Both the position numbers and the translations under genes were made by a program. From Frondihabitans sp. PhB188 (GTDB taxonomy: Bacteria; Actinomycetota; Actinomycetes; Actinomycetales; Microbacteriaceae): DNA of 64,000 bases. Below the pieces are notes generated by a model that ran no database searches, had not been told where the DNA came from, and worked only from the letters and a program-made list of their open reading frames with translations. Numbering within the stretch: position 1 is the stretch's first letter; each line of letters starts with the position of its first letter. This document shows, piece by piece, positions 50,413 to 63,078 of this stretch. Where the stretch lies: the NCBI RefSeq assembly GCF_003752365.1, contig NZ_RJUO01000004.1, forward strand, positions 162,355 to 226,354, given 5' to 3'.

Positions 50413-50907
50413 TCAGTGCCCGCCCTCTTCGTCGAACTTCACGAAGCCGGCCTGCACGATGGCCTCGGCCTCGGCAGCGTCGCCCCAGCCGTCGGCCTTG
50501 ACCCACTTGTTGGGCTCGAGGTCTTTGTAGCGCTCGAAGAAGTGGCCGATCTCGGCCTTGGTCTGGTCGTCGACGTCGTCGATGTCCTGGATGTGCGCCC
50601 AGCGCGGGTCTTTCGCCGGCACGACGAGGACCTTGGCGTCCGAGCCCGCCTCGTCGCTCATGTTGAAGACGCCGACCGGGCGCACCGAGACGCCGACGCC
50701 CGGGTAGACGGGGTACTCGAGCAGCACGAGAGCGTCGACGGGGTCGCCGTCGAGGCCGAGCGTGTTCTCGAAGTAGCCGTAGTCGGTCGGGTAGACGAAC
50801 GAGGTGAAGAGCACGCGGTCGAGGTACACGCGGCCGGTCTCGTGGTCGACCTCGTACTTGTTGCGGCTTCCTTTGGGGATTTCTACGACGACGTCATACG
50901 AGGCCAT
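50413..50907 (-). CDS. ppa: inorganic pyrophosphatase
   Basis: A 164-residue family I pyrophosphatase. [38 protein letters not shown] (with the metal-binding DGDPVD aspartates) and [19 protein letters not shown] are diagnostic. It hydrolyses PPi released by biosynthesis. AAGGAG precedes the ATG at good spacing, so unlike many neighbours this gene uses a ribosome site. It is divergent from tilS, and the spacer contains a palindrome (CGAAGGC/GCCTTCG, 50934-50949). Confidence 0.96.
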   Translation of the reverse strand: MASYDVVVEIPKGSRNKYEVDHETGRVYLDRVLFTSFVYPTDYGYFENTLGLDGDPVDALVLLEYPVYPGVGVSVRPVGVFNMSDEAGSDAKVLVVPAKDPRWAHIQDIDDVDDQTKAEIGHFFERYKDLEPNKWVKADGWGDAAEAEAIVQAGFVKFDEEGGH

Positions 50908-50933
50908 GTGTGCTCCTTGGTAAGTGTGAAAGG

Positions 50934-50949
50934 CGAAGGCACGCCTTCG
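50934..50949. promoter_or_regulatory. 16-bp palindrome in the ppa-tilS spacer
   Basis: CGAAGGC and GCCTTCG are separated by AC and lie directly upstream of the TAACGT box (50951-50956) of tilS. The position suits an operator for either divergent gene. The regulator is unknown. Confidence 0.4.
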
Positions 50950-50962
50950 ATAACGTTACAAG

Positions 50963-52051
50963 GTGCCGCCGAGACCTCGCCTGACCCCCGCCATCGCCGA
51001 CGTGCGCCGTGCCGTCCGCGACGTCCTCGCCTCCCTCGAGATCACTGGGGCGCCGGAACTGCGGGGCCCCGCCGAAGCCGACGTCCTCGTCGCGCTCAGC
51101 GGCGGCCCCGACTCCCTCGCCCTGGCCGCGGCGACCGCGTTCGAGGCTCCCCGCGTCGGGTCGTCGAGCCGGGAGCGCGGCGCGGCCGGCAGCGACTTCG
51201 ACCTCGACGGAGGCCTCCGGGCCGGCGCGGTCGTCGTCGACCACGGCCTGCAGCCGGGGTCGGCCGACGTCGCCGCTGCCGCCGCCGCACAGGCCGAGGC
51301 GCTGGGTCTGGCACCGGTGATCGTGGTCCGCGTCGAGGTCGGCACCGAGGGCGGACCCGAGGCGGCTGCCCGAGCAGCTCGCTACGCGGCACTGGAGCAA
51401 GCCGCCCGTGACACCGGTGCTCGCGGCGTGCTGCTCGGCCACACCCTCGACGACCAGGCCGAGACCGTCCTGCTCGGCCTCGCCCGCGGATCCGGCCCGT
51501 CGAGCCTCTCCGGCATGGAGTCCCGCACCGGCCTCTGGCTGCGCCCCCTCCTCGGCCTGCGCCGCAGCGCCACCGAGGGGTTCTGCGCCGACTCGGGCCT
51601 CGCACCGTGGCACGACCCGCAGAACGACGACCCGGCCTTCACCCGGGTGCGCGTGCGCCGCACCCTCCTCCCGCTTCTCGAGCAGGAACTCGGCCCCGGC
51701 ATCGTCGAGGCCCTCGGCCGCACGGCCGACCAGCTCCGCGAGGACTCCGCCGCCCTCGACCACTTCGCCGAGGAGCAGGCCGAAGACCTCGCCGACCACG
51801 CCGAGGCCGGTATCTCGCTCACCGTCTCGGGGCTCGCCGCGAACCCGCCCGCCCTGCGCCAGCGGCTCATCCGGCTCGCCGTCGAGGGGGAGTTCGCGAT
51901 CTCGCTCAGCCGCTCGCAGACGCTCGAGGTGGCCCGCCTCGTGACCGATTGGCACGGGCAGGGCGCCGTCCACCTGCCGGGCGTTACAGTGGTGAGGCGC
52001 GGCGGGGTCCTCCATTTCGAGGCCGCTGCGGGCGGCGCCACAAGCGACTGA
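50963..52051 (+). CDS. tilS: tRNA(Ile)-lysidine synthase
   Basis: A 362-residue enzyme that adds lysine to C34 of tRNA-Ile(CAU), changing it to an AUA decoder. The PP-loop is LSGGPDSLAL, LLGHTLDDQAETVLLGLARGS is the second conserved block, and RPLLGLRRSATEGFC and WHDPQNDDPAFTRVRVRRTLLPLLE follow. The C-terminal domain is short. The start is GTG with TAACGT ending 6 nt upstream. It heads the tilS-hpt-ftsH order that is usual in actinobacteria. Confidence 0.95.
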   Translation: MPPRPRLTPAIADVRRAVRDVLASLEITGAPELRGPAEADVLVALSGGPDSLALAAATAFEAPRVGSSSRERGAAGSDFDLDGGLRAGAVVVDHGLQPGSADVAAAAAAQAEALGLAPVIVVRVEVGTEGGPEAAARAARYAALEQAARDTGARGVLLGHTLDDQAETVLLGLARGSGPSSLSGMESRTGLWLRPLLGLRRSATEGFCADSGLAPWHDPQNDDPAFTRVRVRRTLLPLLEQELGPGIVEALGRTADQLREDSAALDHFAEEQAEDLADHAEAGISLTVSGLAANPPALRQRLIRLAVEGEFAISLSRSQTLEVARLVTDWHGQGAVHLPGVTVVRRGGVLHFEAAAGGATSD

Positions 52052-52116
52052 CCGACCCGCACCCGCGCTTTTCGACCGTCTGACCCCCCACGACGAAAGC
52101 ACGACGAGAACACGCC

Positions 52117-52668
52117 ATGGACACCAGCGACATCGAGGGCGACCTCTCCTCCATCCTCCTCACCGAGGAGCAGATCCACGCCAAGATCGCGGAGGTGGCG
52201 AGACAGGTCGAGATCGACTACGCCGGCCGCGAGCCCCTGCTGGTCGGCGTGCTGAAGGGAGCGGTCATGGTCATGGCCGACTTCGCGCGCGAGCTGCGCA
52301 TCGCCGCCCCCATGGACTGGATGGCCGTCTCGTCGTACGGGTCGGGCACCAAGTCGTCGGGCGTCGTCCGCATCCTCAAAGACCTCGACGCCGATCTGCA
52401 CGGGCGCGACGTGATCATCGTCGAGGACATCATCGACTCGGGTCTGACCCTCTCCTGGCTCCTCGCCAACCTCCGCGGCCGCGGTGCCGCGTCGGTCGAG
52501 ATCTTCGCCCTGCTCCGCAAGCCGGAGGCCGCCGCCGTGGAGGTGGACGTCAAGTACGCGGGCTTCGACATCCCGAACGAGTTCGTCGTCGGCTACGGCC
52601 TCGACTACGCCGAGAAGTACCGCAACCTGCGGGCCATCGGGATCCTCGCACCGCACGTCTACTCGTAG
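52117..52668 (+). CDS. hpt: hypoxanthine phosphoribosyltransferase
   Basis: A 183-residue purine salvage enzyme. [17 protein letters not shown] is the conserved N-terminal block, [17 protein letters not shown] the PRPP-binding motif, and [26 protein letters not shown] the purine-binding segment. It converts hypoxanthine or guanine to IMP or GMP. It follows tilS by 65 nt and is followed by a small GC stem (GGGGTC/GACCCC, 52674-52690). Confidence 0.96.
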   Translation: MDTSDIEGDLSSILLTEEQIHAKIAEVARQVEIDYAGREPLLVGVLKGAVMVMADFARELRIAAPMDWMAVSSYGSGTKSSGVVRILKDLDADLHGRDVIIVEDIIDSGLTLSWLLANLRGRGAASVEIFALLRKPEAAAVEVDVKYAGFDIPNEFVVGYGLDYAEKYRNLRAIGILAPHVYS

Positions 52669-52794
52669 CGGCGGGGGTCGGCAAGACCCCGAGTGCGCGC
52701 ACGGCGAACACCCATACGCCTGCAAGGTGAGGCGATGTAACCTTCAACTCACGTTCTTTCCTGCAGAAAGGTGTCGGGCGCCCCCCGGATCTCT

Positions 52795-54801
<2,007 letters not shown>

Positions 54802-54804
54802 GCC

Positions 54805-56436
54805 GTGAGCGACCTCACTCCCAGGGAGGCCGCTCGGGCTGCGCATCGCGCGCCCGCAGAGCCCGACCAGGCGTCAGCCACGTCGCTCGACCTCGATCCC
54901 GAGGTCGAGCAGACGTGGCTGCGCCCGCGTGGGCGCGACCGGTACCCCGGTGCGACCCCCTGGACCCCGTCGCCTCCCCCCGGCTCAGGCGATCCCGCTG
55001 ATGCCACCGACACGGCGACCCGCGTGGAGCCCGTAGCGTCGCCCCGCGCGGCGTCGTCCGCGGTGTCTCGCCGGTCGTCCGAGCCCTTCGCTCCAGACGC
55101 GCCCCGCTCCCGTGGTCGTCGCGCCAGCCCGAACCTCGACCCCGAGGCTCTAGCCGCAGAGCGCCTCGCCTCCGATCGCGCCACCGTCGCGGCCCAGGGC
55201 GAGGCGCTTCGCCGCGTCGCCCAGTCGCGGATGGAGCAGCACCGGGCGGCGCACACGGCCAGTGCGCCGAGCCCCGCTGCGTCTGCCGCGCCGAGCCCCG
55301 AGTCGGAGGCAGTGCGCCCGCGGGCCTCGTTCAACGGCGAGGTGCAGCACGTGCCGCAGCCCACGGCACACGCGGAGCCGGTGGCCGAGTCGGCGACGAC
55401 CACTGCCGCCCGAGTGGCCGCGGCCCCCGAGCGGCGGCTGATCGCCGGCGGCGTGTACTCCGAGCCGCTCCGGGCGCCCGAGGCGGCGGCCGGTCTCGCC
55501 GGGGGAGTCGGGGTGCGGATCGAGCCCGGAGTTCCTGCGCCCGAGAGCGACTCGTCGTACGTCGACGTCGCCACCCGCGCCATCACCGTGGTCCGCGAGG
55601 CCGCGCCGACGCCGACCCCCGCGGCGCCCGCCCGCACGCTGATCATGGGGATCCTCAACGTCACGCTCGACTCGTTCAGCGACGGCGGCCGGTACGCCCG
55701 CTTCGACGACGCCATCGCCCACGCGCGCTCGCTGGTCGCCGACGGAGCCGACATCATCGACGTCGGCGGTGAGTCGACCCGGCCCGGCGCACCCCGCGTG
55801 GATGTCCACGAGGAGCAGCGTCGCGTCGTCCCGGTGATCCGCGAGCTGGTAGCGCTCGGCTACCGCGTCAGCGTCGACACGATGAACGCCGCCACCGCCT
55901 TCGCTGCTGTCTCGGCCGGAGCCGACATCATCAACGACGTCTCGGGCGGGCTCGCCGACCCCAACATGGCGCAGGTCGTCGCCGACACCGACCGCACCTA
56001 CGTGGCCATGCACTGGCGCGGGCACTCCGACGTGATGAACTCCCGCGCCACCTACTCGAACGCGATCGCCGAGGTGAAGGCCGAGCTGTTCCAGCGCGTC
56101 GCCGAGCTCGTCGTGCAGGGCGTGGAGCCCGATCGCCTCGTCATCGACCCGGGTCTCGGCTTCGCCAAGCTCGCGGAGCACAACTGGCAGCTGCTCGGGC
56201 ATCTGCACGAGCTCTCCGAGATCGGACTCCCGATCCTCGTCGCCGCGTCGCGCAAGCGCTTCCTCGGCGGGCTGCTGCCCGAAGAGGCCGGCGTTCGCGA
56301 GCGCGACCCCGCGACCGCCGTCATCTCGGCCCTCAGCGCCCAGGCCGGCGCCTGGGGCGTTCGAGTGCACGACGTCGCATCCACCCGCGCCTCCCTCGAC
56401 GTCTGGGAAGCGTGGCAGAAAGGCAGCCGTGGTTGA
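54805..56436 (+). CDS. folP: dihydropteroate synthase with long disordered N-terminal extension
   Basis: A 543-residue protein. The DHPS barrel occupies only about 279-543: MGILNVTLDSFSDGGRY from M281, DIIDVGGESTRPGA, VSVDTMNAATAFAAV, DIINDVSGG, VAMHWRG, DPGLGFAKLAEHNW, AASRKRF and RVHDV. It condenses p-aminobenzoate with dihydropterin pyrophosphate. The first ~275 residues are Ala/Pro/Ser/Glu-rich with no domain and roughly double the usual size. Codon bias in that part is like the rest, so it seems translated from GTG 54805, but an internal start closer to the barrel cannot be excluded. One dispersed 14-mer lies at 55529-55542. It overlaps folB by 8 nt. Confidence 0.88.
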   Translation: MSDLTPREAARAAHRAPAEPDQASATSLDLDPEVEQTWLRPRGRDRYPGATPWTPSPPPGSGDPADATDTATRVEPVASPRAASSAVSRRSSEPFAPDAPRSRGRRASPNLDPEALAAERLASDRATVAAQGEALRRVAQSRMEQHRAAHTASAPSPAASAAPSPESEAVRPRASFNGEVQHVPQPTAHAEPVAESATTTAARVAAAPERRLIAGGVYSEPLRAPEAAAGLAGGVGVRIEPGVPAPESDSSYVDVATRAITVVREAAPTPTPAAPARTLIMGILNVTLDSFSDGGRYARFDDAIAHARSLVADGADIIDVGGESTRPGAPRVDVHEEQRRVVPVIRELVALGYRVSVDTMNAATAFAAVSAGADIINDVSGGLADPNMAQVVADTDRTYVAMHWRGHSDVMNSRATYSNAIAEVKAELFQRVAELVVQGVEPDRLVIDPGLGFAKLAEHNWQLLGHLHELSEIGLPILVAASRKRFLGGLLPEEAGVRERDPATAVISALSAQAGAWGVRVHDVASTRASLDVWEAWQKGSRG

Positions 56437-56791
56437 CCAGCTCACATTGACCGGCGTGAAGGCGACAGGCCATCACGGAGTCTTCGACTTCGAGCGCGAG
56501 AACGGCCAGGAGTTCGTGGTCGACGTGATCGTCGACATCGACGCCGTGCGTTCCGCGACCTCGGGGGATCTCGACGCGACCGTGCACTACGGCGTGCTCG
56601 CCGAAGAGATCGTCCGCGACATCGAGACCGATCCGGTCGACCTCATCGAGACGCTCGCCGAGCGAATCGCGGCCACCGTGCTGTCGCACCCGGCGGCCCT
56701 CCGCACCAGCGTCACGGTCCACAAGCCGCAGGCGCCGATCACCGTGCCGTTCACCGACGTGTCGATCACGATCGACCGGGGTCGCTCGTGA
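56429..56791 (+). CDS. folB: dihydroneopterin aldolase
   Basis: A 120-residue tunnelling-fold enzyme of folate synthesis that splits dihydroneopterin to hydroxymethyl-dihydropterin. TGVKATGHHGVFDFERENGQ is the family N terminus with the substrate-binding Glu; VHYGVLAEEI and SVTVHKPQAPI, the latter with the catalytic lysine, are conserved. The start is GTG inside the end of folP; its stop overlaps folK (GTGA). Confidence 0.95.
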   Translation: MVDQLTLTGVKATGHHGVFDFERENGQEFVVDVIVDIDAVRSATSGDLDATVHYGVLAEEIVRDIETDPVDLIETLAERIAATVLSHPAALRTSVTVHKPQAPITVPFTDVSITIDRGRS

Positions 56792-57339
56792 CCCGGGCCG
56801 TGATCGCGCTCGGCTCGAACCTCGGGCACAGCGACGCGATCCTGCGTGCCGCCGTCAAGGAGATCGGCTTCGTCGACGGCACCCGGGTCGTCGCGGCCTC
56901 GGCCCCGGTCGAGTCCGTGGCGCTGACGATCGACGGGCTTGACGAGTCGAAGCCCCTCTATCTGAACGGCGCCGCGATCGTCGAGACGTCGCTCGAGCCC
57001 CTCGCGCTGCTCGACGAGCTCAACCGGATCGAAGACGAGCTCGGGCGAGTCCGCCTCGAGCGCTGGGGCGACCGCACCCTCGATCTCGACCTCGTCGTCT
57101 TCGGCGACGTGGAGCTCGACACCCCGCGGCTGACTCTGCCGCATCCGCGCGCTCACGAGAGGTCGTTCGTGCTGGAGCCCTGGGCGCAGATCCAGCCCGA
57201 CGCCGTGCTTCCGGGTCACGGTCCGATCGCGTCGCTGCTGGCGCGGCTCGAGGATGCAGTCGCGCACGTCGACGGCGCCACCGTGCTGACGGCGCCGCCA
57301 GCCCCTGTCGCGCTCTCCTCGCACGGGGGCACAGCATGA
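56788..57339 (+). CDS. folK: 2-amino-4-hydroxy-6-hydroxymethyldihydropteridine diphosphokinase
   Basis: A 183-residue HPPK, which pyrophosphorylates hydroxymethyl-dihydropterin for FolP. ALGSNLGH is the N-terminal motif, and RWGDRTLDLDLVVFGD carries the metal-binding aspartates, followed by LPHPRAHERSFVLEPWA. The start is GTG, overlapping folB; the stop overlaps the DUF3180 ATG. The C terminus beyond about residue 160 is a poorly conserved Ala/Pro tail. Confidence 0.96.
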   Translation: MTRAVIALGSNLGHSDAILRAAVKEIGFVDGTRVVAASAPVESVALTIDGLDESKPLYLNGAAIVETSLEPLALLDELNRIEDELGRVRLERWGDRTLDLDLVVFGDVELDTPRLTLPHPRAHERSFVLEPWAQIQPDAVLPGHGPIASLLARLEDAVAHVDGATVLTAPPAPVALSSHGGTA

Positions 57340-57815
57340 AGCGCACCCGCGTCTCGACCATCGTGTCGTTCCTCGTCGTCGCAGTCGTGGCGGGCTTCGC
57401 GTTCGACGCGGCCCTCGCCGCGACGCTGCACCCCGTCGCCGTGCCGTCGATCACACTCGGTCTGGCGCTGCTCGCCATCGCCGCCATCGTCATCTCGCTC
57501 GCCGTGCCGGTCTTCCGCGTCGCCCGCGGCCGCACGCACGAGCCGATCGACGCCTACTACGCGACCCGGGTCGTGCTCATCGCGAAGGCGTCGAGCCTGG
57601 CTGGCGCCCTGTTCGGCGGATTCGTCGGCGGCATGCTCGTCTACATGCTCACTCGCGGCGTCAGCGTCGCCGCCGGCTCGCTGGTGCCCATGGTGGTCTC
57701 GGTCGTGGGCGGCGTCGTGCTGCTGGCGGCAGGACTGGTCGGGGAGTACATGTGCACTGTCCCGCCCGACGATGACGACAAGAACCGCGGCGGCGGTCTG
57801 CAGCAGCGCATCTGA
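57336..57815 (+). CDS. DUF3180 membrane protein
   Basis: A 159-residue protein with four predicted spans (about 8-28, 38-60, 85-107, 115-137) and an acidic C-terminal tail (PPDDDDKNRG). DUF3180 proteins follow folK in most actinobacteria; here the ATG overlaps the folK stop. ARGRTHEPIDAYYATRVVLIAKASSLAGAL is the conserved core. The function is unknown, and nothing indicates a direct role in folate synthesis. Confidence 0.9.
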   Translation: MKRTRVSTIVSFLVVAVVAGFAFDAALAATLHPVAVPSITLGLALLAIAAIVISLAVPVFRVARGRTHEPIDAYYATRVVLIAKASSLAGALFGGFVGGMLVYMLTRGVSVAAGSLVPMVVSVVGGVVLLAAGLVGEYMCTVPPDDDDKNRGGGLQQRI

Positions 57816-57943
57816 CCCTCTGCGCGCCCAGCTGCGGGTCCAGAAGCGGTTGCCAGACGCCCGGGAGGAGACGCTCACCTGCCCCTACACTGGATGTTCT
57901 CGCGCTCCAAGGGGTGTGGGCGACGGTGAAGGGGTAGAGCGCC

Positions 57944-58141
57944 ATGAACACGAAGACGCGCACTTCGCGCCGGGCCTACGGCGTTCTCGCGGTGGCCGTG
58001 CTGGCCGGGCTCATCCTGCTCGTCGTGGGGGTGGCGACCGACGCCGCTTTCACGAGAACGCTCGGCTACCTGCTCGCCGTCTGCTCGGCTGGCACCGGGG
58101 TCTTCACCTTCCTCCGCGAGCGACGTCGGCCTCGAGGCTGA
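57944..58141 (+). CDS. small two-span membrane protein, unknown
   Basis: A 65-residue protein with two hydrophobic segments (about 11-30 and 38-55) and basic ends (N-terminal KTRTSRR, C-terminal RERRRPRG). No family was recognised. A TACACT box at 57886 gives a leader of about 50 nt. The ribosome site GAAGGGG lies about 12 nt before the ATG. The basic composition is typical of small inner membrane proteins. Confidence 0.6.
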   Translation: MNTKTRTSRRAYGVLAVAVLAGLILLVVGVATDAAFTRTLGYLLAVCSAGTGVFTFLRERRRPRG

Positions 58142-58265
58142 GCGTCGGGAACGGGTTGCGCGGCACCCCGTCAGGCTACCCGAAGGGGACGATCACCCGG
58201 CGACGGTCGGCGGCAGGCGGTAGCGTTCCGAGGTGAACCGCCGTCCGACCAGCTCAGGAGCCCCC

Positions 58266-58748
58266 GTGACCGACCGCCTCGACCTCGACGGTGCCTCGTG
58301 GACCGGCATCAGCCCCAAGTACAAGTGGCCCGAGATGGTCAGCTACGCGCTGAGCGGCCTCGTCGTCGCCGCGCTCAGCGCTCTCACCTGGCTCGCGGGC
58401 GAGTGGTGGGGCTACGCCCTGACCGCCGTGATCGTCGTCGTCACGATCCTCGTCGTCGCGTTCACGCCCCGCCGCGTCCGCGCCATCGGCTACCAGCTGC
58501 GCGACGACGACCTCCTGGTGCGCCGCGGCATCCTCTTCTTGCGCTTCGTCGCCGTCCCGTACGGCCGCATGCAGCTGATCGACGTCAATCGCGGCCCGGT
58601 CGTCCGCGCGCTGGGCCTGAGCGACCTCAAATTCGTCACGGCGGCCGCCGCGTCGGCGGTCACGATCCCGGGTGTCCCCGCCGACGATGCCGAGCGCCTC
58701 CGCGACCGCCTGGTCGAGCTGGCCGAGTCGCGGCGGGCCGGCCTGTGA
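58266..58748 (+). CDS. PH domain-containing membrane protein (YdbS-like)
   Basis: A 160-residue protein with two spans (about 25-65) followed by one bacterial PH domain (bPH2): IGYQLRDDDLLVRRGILFLRFVAVPYGRMQLIDVNRGPV. The GTG at 58266 has CAGGAG 5 nt upstream and is preferred over the GTG at 58233, which has none. The stop overlaps the next gene (GTGA). Such YdbS/YdbT pairs are found across Gram-positive bacteria and have been linked to envelope function; their activity is unknown. Confidence 0.88.
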   Translation: MTDRLDLDGASWTGISPKYKWPEMVSYALSGLVVAALSALTWLAGEWWGYALTAVIVVVTILVVAFTPRRVRAIGYQLRDDDLLVRRGILFLRFVAVPYGRMQLIDVNRGPVVRALGLSDLKFVTAAAASAVTIPGVPADDAERLRDRLVELAESRRAGL

Positions 58749-60523
58749 GCTGGACTCCCGGCGGCGACTTCACGCCCCCCAAAGACTTCCGCGCGCAGGA
58801 ACCCGCCCCGCCGTCGTCGACCGACTTCACCGACGGCGAGTGGCACCGACTCCACCCCGCCACCCCGCTGCTCAAGGGCGGCATCGTCTTCGTGGTGATC
58901 CTGGGCATCTTCATCAACAACGCCCGCGAGCAGCTGATCGGCTTCTTCATCCCGGGCCCCGACGGCAACCGGGGAGGCCGGGGCGATGACGGCGACCCCG
59001 TGGGCTACGCCGTCGGCCACGGCCTGATCGGGTTCGTGGTGCTCGGCATCGTCGCCCTGCTGGTGATCATCATCGCCATCTTCTACGTCTCCTGGCGGGT
59101 CAACACCTTCCGCGTCACCGCCGACACGGTCGAGGTGCGCAGCGGCATCCTGTTCCGCACGAACCGCCGCGCCCGCCTCGACCGGATCCAGGGCATCAAC
59201 ATCGAACGCCGGCTGCTGGCGCGGATCTTCGGCGCCGCGAAGCTCGAGATCAGCCAGGCCGGTCACGATGCGAACGTGCCGCTGGCCTATCTCCGCTCGG
59301 CATCGGCCGACGCCGTGCGGTCCGAGATCCTGCGCCGGGCAAGCGGAACGCGCGAGGCCGAGAAGGGCGAGCCAGGCCAGCACCAGGGCACCGGCGTCAT
59401 CGAGAAGCGGCTCAACGAGTTCCTCGCCGAGCCGCTGGGGGAGGGGCAGACCGAGCCGCAGTCCGTCGTCAAGATGCACCCAGGGCGTCTCGTCGGGTCG
59501 GCGATCCTGAGCCCGTTCACGCTCTTCCTCGCCGCCGTGATCGCGGCCGTGATCATCAGCATCGCGACGACGGGCCAGTACGTGCTGCTGGTCGTGTTCT
59601 TCCCGACGATCCTGGGCTCGTTCAGCTACTACTCGCGCCGCGTCGTGAAGTCGCTCCGCTACTCGATCGCCTCGACTCGCGACGGCATCCGCATCGGCTG
59701 GGGCCTCCTGTCGACGAGCAACGAGACTCTGCCACCGGGCCGGATCCACTCCATCCGCCTCAGTCAGCCGCTCGCCTGGCGGCCCTTCGGCTGGTGGGAG
59801 GTCAAGATCAACGTCGCCTCGCACTCGTCGGCCAAGGGCGCCGACAACCAGGCGAACACGACGATCCTGCCGGTCGGCTCGGCTGACGACGTGACGCGCG
59901 TGCTCGGGCTCGTGCTGCCGGAGCTCGTCGGGCTCACCGCCGCCGACGTGGCCGCCGAGGACGCCCTCGCTCGCGGCGAGACCACGGCCGACGAGGTCGC
60001 CGCCGGGTCGCCGCAGCGGGCCGTCGAGGAGAGCACGCGCACCCTGTCGCTGATCGAGGCCGGCATGACGTCGTCGGGCACGGAGGGCGGCTTCACCGTG
60101 TCGCCCCGGCGCGCGGCCGTGCTGCGCTGGTTCTCCTGGCGGCGCAACGGCTTCCGCGAAGCACCGGGAGCCGTCCTGCTGCGCAAGGGCGCGATCTGGA
60201 GGGAGCTGATCGTGGTGCCCCTGCCCCGACTGCAGAGCGTCGGCGTGCGTCAGGGGCCGATCCTGCGTCGCCTTCGCCTCGCCTCGCTCGAGTTCCACAC
60301 CGTCCAGGGCCCCATCACGGCGAACGTCGGAGCGCTCGACCAAGGCGACGCACGCGACTTCTTCAGCAAGGCCGCCGCCGATGCCGTCTCGGCCGCCAAG
60401 GCCGACCGCACGCACCGGTGGCTCGAGACGCAGGTGGCGCCGGGTGCCGGTGAGCCGCAGGCGGACGACGCGACGGCGTTCCCTGCTCCTGACGCCTCGA
60501 CGCGTCTCGGTGACGACCGATGA
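58745..60523 (+). CDS. PH domain-containing membrane protein (YdbT-like)
   Basis: A 592-residue partner of the preceding protein. Spans at about 40-60 and 95-120 precede a first bPH2 domain (FRVTADTVEVRSGILFRTNRRARLDRIQGINI). A second membrane pair (about 255-300) leads to another bPH2 domain (YSIASTRDGIRIGWGLLSTSNETLPPGRIHSI), and a third occurs near the C terminus (GAVLLRKGAIWRELIVVPLPRLQSVGVRQGPI). The start is GTG overlapping the upstream stop. Its own stop overlaps the DUF2520 gene (ATGA). Confidence 0.9.
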   Translation: MSWTPGGDFTPPKDFRAQEPAPPSSTDFTDGEWHRLHPATPLLKGGIVFVVILGIFINNAREQLIGFFIPGPDGNRGGRGDDGDPVGYAVGHGLIGFVVLGIVALLVIIIAIFYVSWRVNTFRVTADTVEVRSGILFRTNRRARLDRIQGINIERRLLARIFGAAKLEISQAGHDANVPLAYLRSASADAVRSEILRRASGTREAEKGEPGQHQGTGVIEKRLNEFLAEPLGEGQTEPQSVVKMHPGRLVGSAILSPFTLFLAAVIAAVIISIATTGQYVLLVVFFPTILGSFSYYSRRVVKSLRYSIASTRDGIRIGWGLLSTSNETLPPGRIHSIRLSQPLAWRPFGWWEVKINVASHSSAKGADNQANTTILPVGSADDVTRVLGLVLPELVGLTAADVAAEDALARGETTADEVAAGSPQRAVEESTRTLSLIEAGMTSSGTEGGFTVSPRRAAVLRWFSWRRNGFREAPGAVLLRKGAIWRELIVVPLPRLQSVGVRQGPILRRLRLASLEFHTVQGPITANVGALDQGDARDFFSKAAADAVSAAKADRTHRWLETQVAPGAGEPQADDATAFPAPDASTRLGDDR

Positions 60524-61272
60524 GCCCCGCCCAGCGGCCCAGCGGCCGCCTCGGCGTCGGGATCATCGGCGCCGGTCACGTGGGGCCCGTCCTGGGCGCG
60601 GCCCTCGCCGCGGCGGGCCACGCCGTCGTGGGCATCTCGGCGGTCTCGGAGCGCAGCCGCGACCGCGCCGACGCGATCCTGCCGGGCGTTCCGATCCTGC
60701 CGGTGCACGAGATCGTCGAGCGCAGCGAGCTCGTCCTGATCGCCGTGCCCGACGACCAGCTCGAGGGCCTCGTCACCGGGCTCGCCTCGACGAACGCCTG
60801 GCAGGCCGGCCAGCTCGTCGTGCACACCTCGCCGGTGCACGGCCTGTCGGTGCTCGATCCTGCCCGGGCTGCCGGCGCGATCCCGCTGGCGATCCACCCC
60901 GCGCTGCAGTTCACCGGCACCACGATCGACCTGGTGCGCCTCCGCGACGCCTACTGCGCCGTCACCGCGCCCGGCCCCGTGCTGCCCATCGGCCAGGCCC
61001 TCGTCGTCGAGATGGGCGCCGAGCCCGTCGTGATCGACGACGCCGACCGCCCGCGGTACGCCGAGGCCGTCGAGACCGCGACGACCTTCTCGGCCGCCAT
61101 CGTGTCGCAGTCCGTCGGCATCCTGAAAGAGCTCGGCCTCGAAGAGCCCGGCCGCGTCATCGCGCCCCTCGTCCGCTCGGCGATGGACCGCGCCCTGGGG
61201 ACGGCAGACGCCACCGTCGGCCCCGGTACCATCGAGATGCCGTCGTTCGACGACGACGACCCCCTCGCCTGA
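60520..61272 (+). CDS. Rossmann-like/DUF2520 protein
   Basis: A 250-residue protein with an N-terminal NAD(P)-binding loop (VGIIGAGHVGPVLGAALAAAGH) and a C-terminal DUF2520 helical domain (EPVVIDDADRPRYAEAVETA, then SVGILKELGLEEPGRVIAPLV). The fold resembles pyrroline-5-carboxylate and ketopantoate-type reductases. In many actinobacteria it precedes panC and lysS, hinting at a pantothenate link; panC is not present here. The ATG overlaps the upstream stop. Confidence 0.88.
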   Translation: MSPAQRPSGRLGVGIIGAGHVGPVLGAALAAAGHAVVGISAVSERSRDRADAILPGVPILPVHEIVERSELVLIAVPDDQLEGLVTGLASTNAWQAGQLVVHTSPVHGLSVLDPARAAGAIPLAIHPALQFTGTTIDLVRLRDAYCAVTAPGPVLPIGQALVVEMGAEPVVIDDADRPRYAEAVETATTFSAAIVSQSVGILKELGLEEPGRVIAPLVRSAMDRALGTADATVGPGTIEMPSFDDDDPLA

Positions 61273-61287
61273 CACCTGGAGCACCAA

Positions 61288-62787
<1,500 letters not shown>

Positions 62788-62847
62788 GCCTCGCGCTCGT
62801 CGAGCGATGCCAGCTCGCGGGCGTCACGAGTGACGTACCCTTGGAGG

Positions 62848-63033
62848 GTGCCTCACTCTCTGATCGGCGGGATCGTCTTCTCCGTCACCCCGACCATCCT
62901 CGTCGGGCTGATCTTCTGGTTCGCCATGCGCGCGATTTTCCGCGCCGACAAGTCGGAGCGCGCCGTGTACTCCGAGATCGAGGCCGAGGAGCGCGCACGC
63001 GCCGAAGCCGAAGAGGCTGCCGGCCGCGCCTGA
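62848..63033 (+). CDS. small single-span membrane protein, unknown
   Basis: A 61-residue protein with one span (about 5-28) and a charged helical tail (AEERARAEAEEAAG). A TACCCT box ends 6 nt before GTG 62848; GGAGG lies directly against the start codon, so leaderless translation is likely. It is followed by an intrinsic terminator. Such short proteins are common next to lysS in related genomes as hypothetical proteins; the function is unknown. Confidence 0.7.
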   Translation: MPHSLIGGIVFSVTPTILVGLIFWFAMRAIFRADKSERAVYSEIEAEERARAEAEEAAGRA

Positions 63034-63047
63034 TCCGCTGACTCGCG

Positions 63048-63078
63048 AACGCCCCCGCCCTCGTGCGGGGGCGTTTTC
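63048..63078 (+). terminator. intrinsic terminator
   Basis: AACGCCCCCGC (63048-63058) and GCGGGGGCGTT (63065-63075) pair fully around a 6-nt loop and are followed by TTTTCG. It closes the transcript of the small membrane protein and separates it from the sigma-factor leader. Confidence 0.92.

Noticed and set aside
57894-57929. An 11-codon leader peptide frame before the small membrane gene
   Set aside because: The start lies only 2 nt after the -10-like box, before any likely transcription start, and no attenuator-like structure follows.
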